A stretch of 64,000 nucleotides of DNA from Cheiracanthium punctorium (lineage: Eukaryota > Arthropoda > Arachnida > Araneae > Cheiracanthiidae): the NCBI GenBank assembly GCA_038373885.1, contig JAWZYV010012528.1:124001-188000 (forward strand), given 5' to 3'. A program made the translations under genes and the position numbers. Within the stretch, counting starts at the first letter, position 1. Every line of letters begins with the position of its first letter. The notes under the pieces were generated by a model. It was not told the origin of the DNA. It saw only the letters and a program-made list of their open reading frames with translations, and did not search any database. Shown here piece by piece: positions 60,257-64,000 of this stretch.

Positions 60257-61889
60257 ACTAGCTGAAGTACCCGTCCTCGACGGGTTAGTGAATGCAAATT
60301 TCCAAAAAGCAAGAACTTTCGTCAGCATTGTAGGAGTACACAGAATGGATGTAACATGTTGCCAAAGTAAAGAAAGCGGAGTTATGATTTTTATGTATTG
60401 TTTAAATATTACAGGTTAGAGAGTAACTAAGTAATATGATTTCATTCGCTTTAGTAGTAATTATGTGATGCGCGAACGAATATTTACGCATATTGAAATA
60501 ATTTTCGCAAAATCTCAAAATTTAATCAACATTTTTGAAAAATTGGAAGCCTAGAATTTAAGTTGAGTGACAACGTATCATGTCACCCAAATTCGTTTCA
60601 TTCCCTGCAGTCTTTATTTCGTGATGCTGGAACAAATTTTCAGCATTTTGAAACGATTTCCGCAAAATCTCAAAATGTAATCAAAATATTTTTTAAATTC
60701 ACTCTCTCAACACGTATAAATTAAGATTAGCAACTACCTATCATATCACTAAATTTCGTATCATTCGTATTAGTCGTTATTAAGTGATGTTTGACGAAAT
60801 ATAAACGTATTTTGAGAGAATTTTCACAAAATCTCAAAATCTAATAAAAATGTTTAAAAAATTGGACTCCTATAGTTTTCGTTGAGCAACCATCTATCGT
60901 GTGACCAAATTTCATATCATTCACTTTAGTTGTTATTACGTAATGCGGGAACAAAGATTCACTCAGTTTTAAACCATTTTCACGAAATCTCGAAATCTGA
61001 TCGACTTTTTTTAATTAGATGCTTATAGTTTAAGGTGAGTGACCACCTATCATGTCACCAAATATCATTTTTTCACCTTTGCAGTTATTACGTGATGTAC
61101 GAACACAAATTTACGCAGTTTGAAATGATTTTCGCAAAATTTCAAAATCTAATCAAGATTTTTTAAAAATGCGACGCCTATGTTTTAAGTTGAGTGATCA
61201 CCCATCATGACACCTAATTTCATATCATTCGCTTCAGTCGTTTTTACGTGATGCTTGAACACAAATTTACGCAGTTTGAAAGGATTTTCGCAAAATCTCA
61301 AAATCCAATCAAGATTTTTTAAAAATTCGACGCCTATGTTTTAAGTTGAGTGACTACCTATCATGACACCCAATTTCATATCATTCGCTTCAGTCGTTTT
61401 TACGTGATACTTGAACACAAATTTACGCCGTTTGAAACGATTTTCGCAAAATCTCAAAATACAATCAAGATTTTTAAAAAATTCGACGCCTATGTTTTAA
61501 GTTGAGTGACTGCCTATCATGACACCCAATTTCATATCATTCGCTTTAGTCGTTTTTACGTGATGCTTGAACACAAATTTACGCAGTTTGAAACGATTTT
61601 CGCAAAATCTGAAAATCTAATCAAGATTTTTTAAAAATTCGACGCCTACGTTTTAAGTTGAGTGACCACCTATCATGACCCCCAATTTGTTATCATTCGC
61701 TTCAGCCGTATTTACGTGATGCTTAAACAAAAAAAGCGTCATGGACAGAATGACAGCATGACAGAATGACAGACAAACTTTTTTTTGAGGGCCGCATTGG
61801 ATTCCCGGGTGCTTGAAACGGATAGAAATCGCAAAATTTTTCAATTCTAAGAAATGTACAGACAAAAGTCTAATTTTATTTATATAGAT
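60257..61889 (+). repeat. Dispersed repeat with 156-bp tandem monomers, copy 2
   Basis: It has the same start (ACTAGCTGAAGTACCCGTCC), hairpin and end (AATTTTATTTATATAGAT) as 26164-27491, but is about 306 bp longer. That is close to two extra 156-bp monomers, so about eight are present. TTACGCAG begins at 61111, 61267, 61423 (TTACGCCG) and 61579, exactly 156 bp apart. The last monomers are the most alike, which points to recent expansion at the 3' end of the array. The tail ACAGAATGACAG array is shorter than in copy 1. It borders the cut Tc1 element on its left. Confidence 0.87.
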
Positions 61890-64000
61890 TACCAAAGACG
61901 ATCACCCTCGATTACCCTCGAGATTACCAAAGATGGAGATGGCACCTAAAATCGTAACAACGCCACCACCCATTTGTTGCTTCACGTACTGCGGTGTGAT
62001 GTGACGCTATCCCCTCTATGTTTGACTTATGAATCGACGTTGTTGCGTTTTTAATCCGTGAAAACCAACACCAGTTGCTTGAAGTCCGTGGATTCGACAA
62101 TGTGTTAGCGTGCGAACATTAGACGCTGTTCCCTGTGTTTCGGCGTTAACGGCAGGTTTTTTTTTAATTCTTTCGTAGCTGAAGTCTTGTTTGCTAACAT
62201 TCAACAAATAGTTCGGCATGAAGCTGTGACACCGGTTTTGTTTTTTATGATATGGCTGGTAACCAGTTCATCTACCCTTATTAATTGATGCGTCGTCCTC
62301 CTAATTTTCCTTTTGCCACGGACGGCTTTTAAGCTGATGTTACATAAAAATGTAACACTCTTAGCAGAAGTCCACAACATACAAACGTAAATAAACAATA
62401 CAGCACTTGCCACTCACGTTAAGAGAAATATTTAACCTTCATCAATTTCGCCTTGCGAACTTCCCCAGTATGGGAAACGCCACGTCATAGGAGAAACTGG
62501 TTTTCCTCATCCCCGATCGGCAGAGGTCGAAAGGAATGACTCCGAGAAAAAAAAAGATGAGAGTTTCTTCACGCGCAGTGTGTGGCAACAGTTTTTAAAA
62601 AAGAAGTTCGTTAGAGAGACGCTGAGTCAGTTGAACATAAATCACGATGTAGGAAGCACGTTTCTTTTGCGAAGGGGGCTTCCCAGTAGAATTCCGCTTG
62701 GCTTCCAGCCATTTTGCGGACTGGGAAAGCCCCAAGGAAAGTTAATTTTTGGAGATAATTCTCTCTCCAGCTGAATTTGAATTAATTCGCTTTCGCTATG
62801 CCGAAATAATAAATTTTCATCGAAGGAAACCTTTCTGAGATAAAAGACTGGATTTTCGTTCTGCGGAATTTAACACGCTAAGCGTGATCTGCGAAGATAG
62901 GCATTCTGAATCGGTGCAGTAAAGCAGAAGACAATACGTTGTGAAGCAGCCCGTGATGATAACTGTCGTCGGAAATTTTCTAAAAAAATATGAATTGCCG
63001 GCAAGTGTGAGTTAATTGTAGCGTCATGCAAACATGTTTTCTTTTGTGAGTCAACTTTATCCTGTGATGCAGAACTCGATTTCTACAATAATCTTTAGTG
63101 CCGAAAAACGTTGAAAAAATTCAGCTCTAATTCCTTTTCAAATTTTTTTGTGAGCGTGGATAAGTAAAAAATTTGCAACATTCCTAATTCGCTTCCCCCA
63201 CAAGGCTTTTATGTCACCAGCGTCTGGAGGGCGGCCATTTTGGTCGAATGATGTCTACTGTGTTGTGAACTAATAAAACCAGCCAGTGTCTGCAATAATG
63301 GATTCATCTTGATCATCAATAAATTGTGTATTGTACAAGTACTGTCTAACTGGGTGAACTCTACAAATAATTTAGAGAGAACTGCCAAACTTAAAATAAC
63401 TTAACGCTGAAGATGCATGAGAGACTGTCAGGAAGCAACGAATTACAGTTGGTAAATATTGAATTTAAGGAAAAGTTTCTTCAATTTTGTTAAATTTCAT
63501 AATTGTGATTAATTTCATATTTCATATTTTTACAAAAATTAATATGCCACTCTTTAACACTTCAGAGTTTTCCAATTGAAGTATACTGGCAAATTTTCAA
63601 TTTTTCAAAAATGACATCAGTTTGATATCTGTGTCGATAATATGCCCATTAAAGTATTTCATTTTTAGCCAACTAAAGTTTAATTTTTAATAATCGTCAT
63701 TTTGGGCAGTGTAAAATGAGTTTATTTAATTGGCATATTATCTCAATGTGTGGTAATTGAATCTCATTTATTTGTATTTGAATTTGGTATTTTTTAATTG
63801 CAGTACTACTTGAATGTTAATTTTAATAATGTTTAGTATTCAGAGATCTCATATCAGAATTGAACTTGAATTGGTACTTTTTGATTTTAGTATTATTTGA
63901 ATTTGAATTTTAATATTATTCACTATTTAGAGATCTCATGCTCAGAATGTCATAAATATATAGTCAAGAAAACATTTTAATGTCTATGTCATTTTATAAT
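61890..64000. other. Less AT-rich region, possible first exon, unproven
   Basis: From about 61900 to 63450 the sequence is less AT-rich than elsewhere and has more CpG. Two minus-strand open stretches (62201-62413, KAVRGKRKIRRTTHQLIRVD; 62016-62219, NVSKQDFSYERIKKKPAVNA) overlap in different frames and could be one broken gene; neither is recognised. On the plus strand, GCGGCCATTTTGGTCGAATG (63232) and an ATG at 63412 followed by a GTAAAT donor-like site after 13 codons could be a leader and first exon. The last 500 bp are AT-rich with the near-repeat CAGAGATCTCAT..CAGAATTGAA / TAGAGATCTCATGCTCAGAA. Confidence 0.3.

Overview
This is an AT-rich eukaryotic intergenic window with no confidently recognisable host gene. 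It lacks operons and bacterial signals. Long (TA)n tracts, tRNA-derived SINEs, Tc1/mariner and hAT transposons, and many foldback elements with terminal inverted repeats (TIRs) point to an arthropod genome. My best guess is a chelicerate such as a spider; this rests on the mix of elements and is not proven by any single feature. Most of the window is layered transposon debris, with a few younger insertions.

Layout. 0-1 kb: 3' part of a Tc1 transposase gene, then a perfect 25-bp hairpin. 1.0-1.55 kb: (TA)n satellite. 1.9-3.85 kb: broken hAT-like transposase on the minus strand. 4.2-6.1 kb: a foldback MITE next to a decayed 1.43-kb Tc1 element. 7.85-8.06 kb: SINE. 9.6-10.1 kb: mariner-like remnant. 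11.7-14.1 kb: foldback element built of GTGAC/GTCAC words, with a second foldback element nested in it. 14.4-20.5 kb: an old dispersed repeat split by a complete but coding-dead hAT transposon (15022-18374, 8-bp target duplication ATACGTAT). 20.6-22.7 kb: an element of unfamiliar type with TIRs starting ATTGGGTCA. 24.5 kb: SINE. 26.2-27.5 kb and 60.3-61.9 kb: two copies of one repeat carrying 156-bp tandem monomers. 30.4-31.1 kb: a 99-bp tandem duplication and a 408-bp palindromic MITE. 32.1-32.9 kb: truncated Tc1. 36.8-37.6 kb: a TA-flanked element with ~160-bp TIRs that keeps only a transposase DNA-binding domain. 39.95-45.3 kb: a large pair of CCCAGGTAGCACA-type ends rich in AACGTT, containing a SINE and a 210-bp-arm hairpin. 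47.2-47.6 kb: possible LINE fragment. 50.2-51.6 kb: a complete Tc1 transposon with an uninterrupted 346-residue DD34E transposase, the only clearly intact gene here. 52.8-53.4 kb: Tc1 3' remnant and a 109-bp CCCAGG mini-element. 53.5-56.8 kb: compound repeat with a GTGTTCTTAAACCG array. 57.2-57.8 kb: foldback MITE. 58.1 kb: a second type of tRNA-SINE. 59.6-60.3 kb: Tc1 remnant cut off by the 156-bp-monomer repeat. 61.9-64 kb: less AT-rich sequence with no firm gene.

Themes. (1) A group of foldback elements shares related ends (CCCAGGTAGCACA, CCCTAATAGCACA, CCCAGCAAACACACA), but each has its own short palindromic word filling its termini (AACGTT; GTGAC/GTCAC, which creates perfect TGACGTCA sites; TGCCAG/GCCGG). 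(2) Several decayed transposases have lost an essential catalytic aspartate, three of them by the same clean GAY-to-TAY change. (3) Perfect short hairpins with 6-13-nt loops recur. No computation was run. Alignments were made by eye, so boundaries of degenerate elements are approximate.
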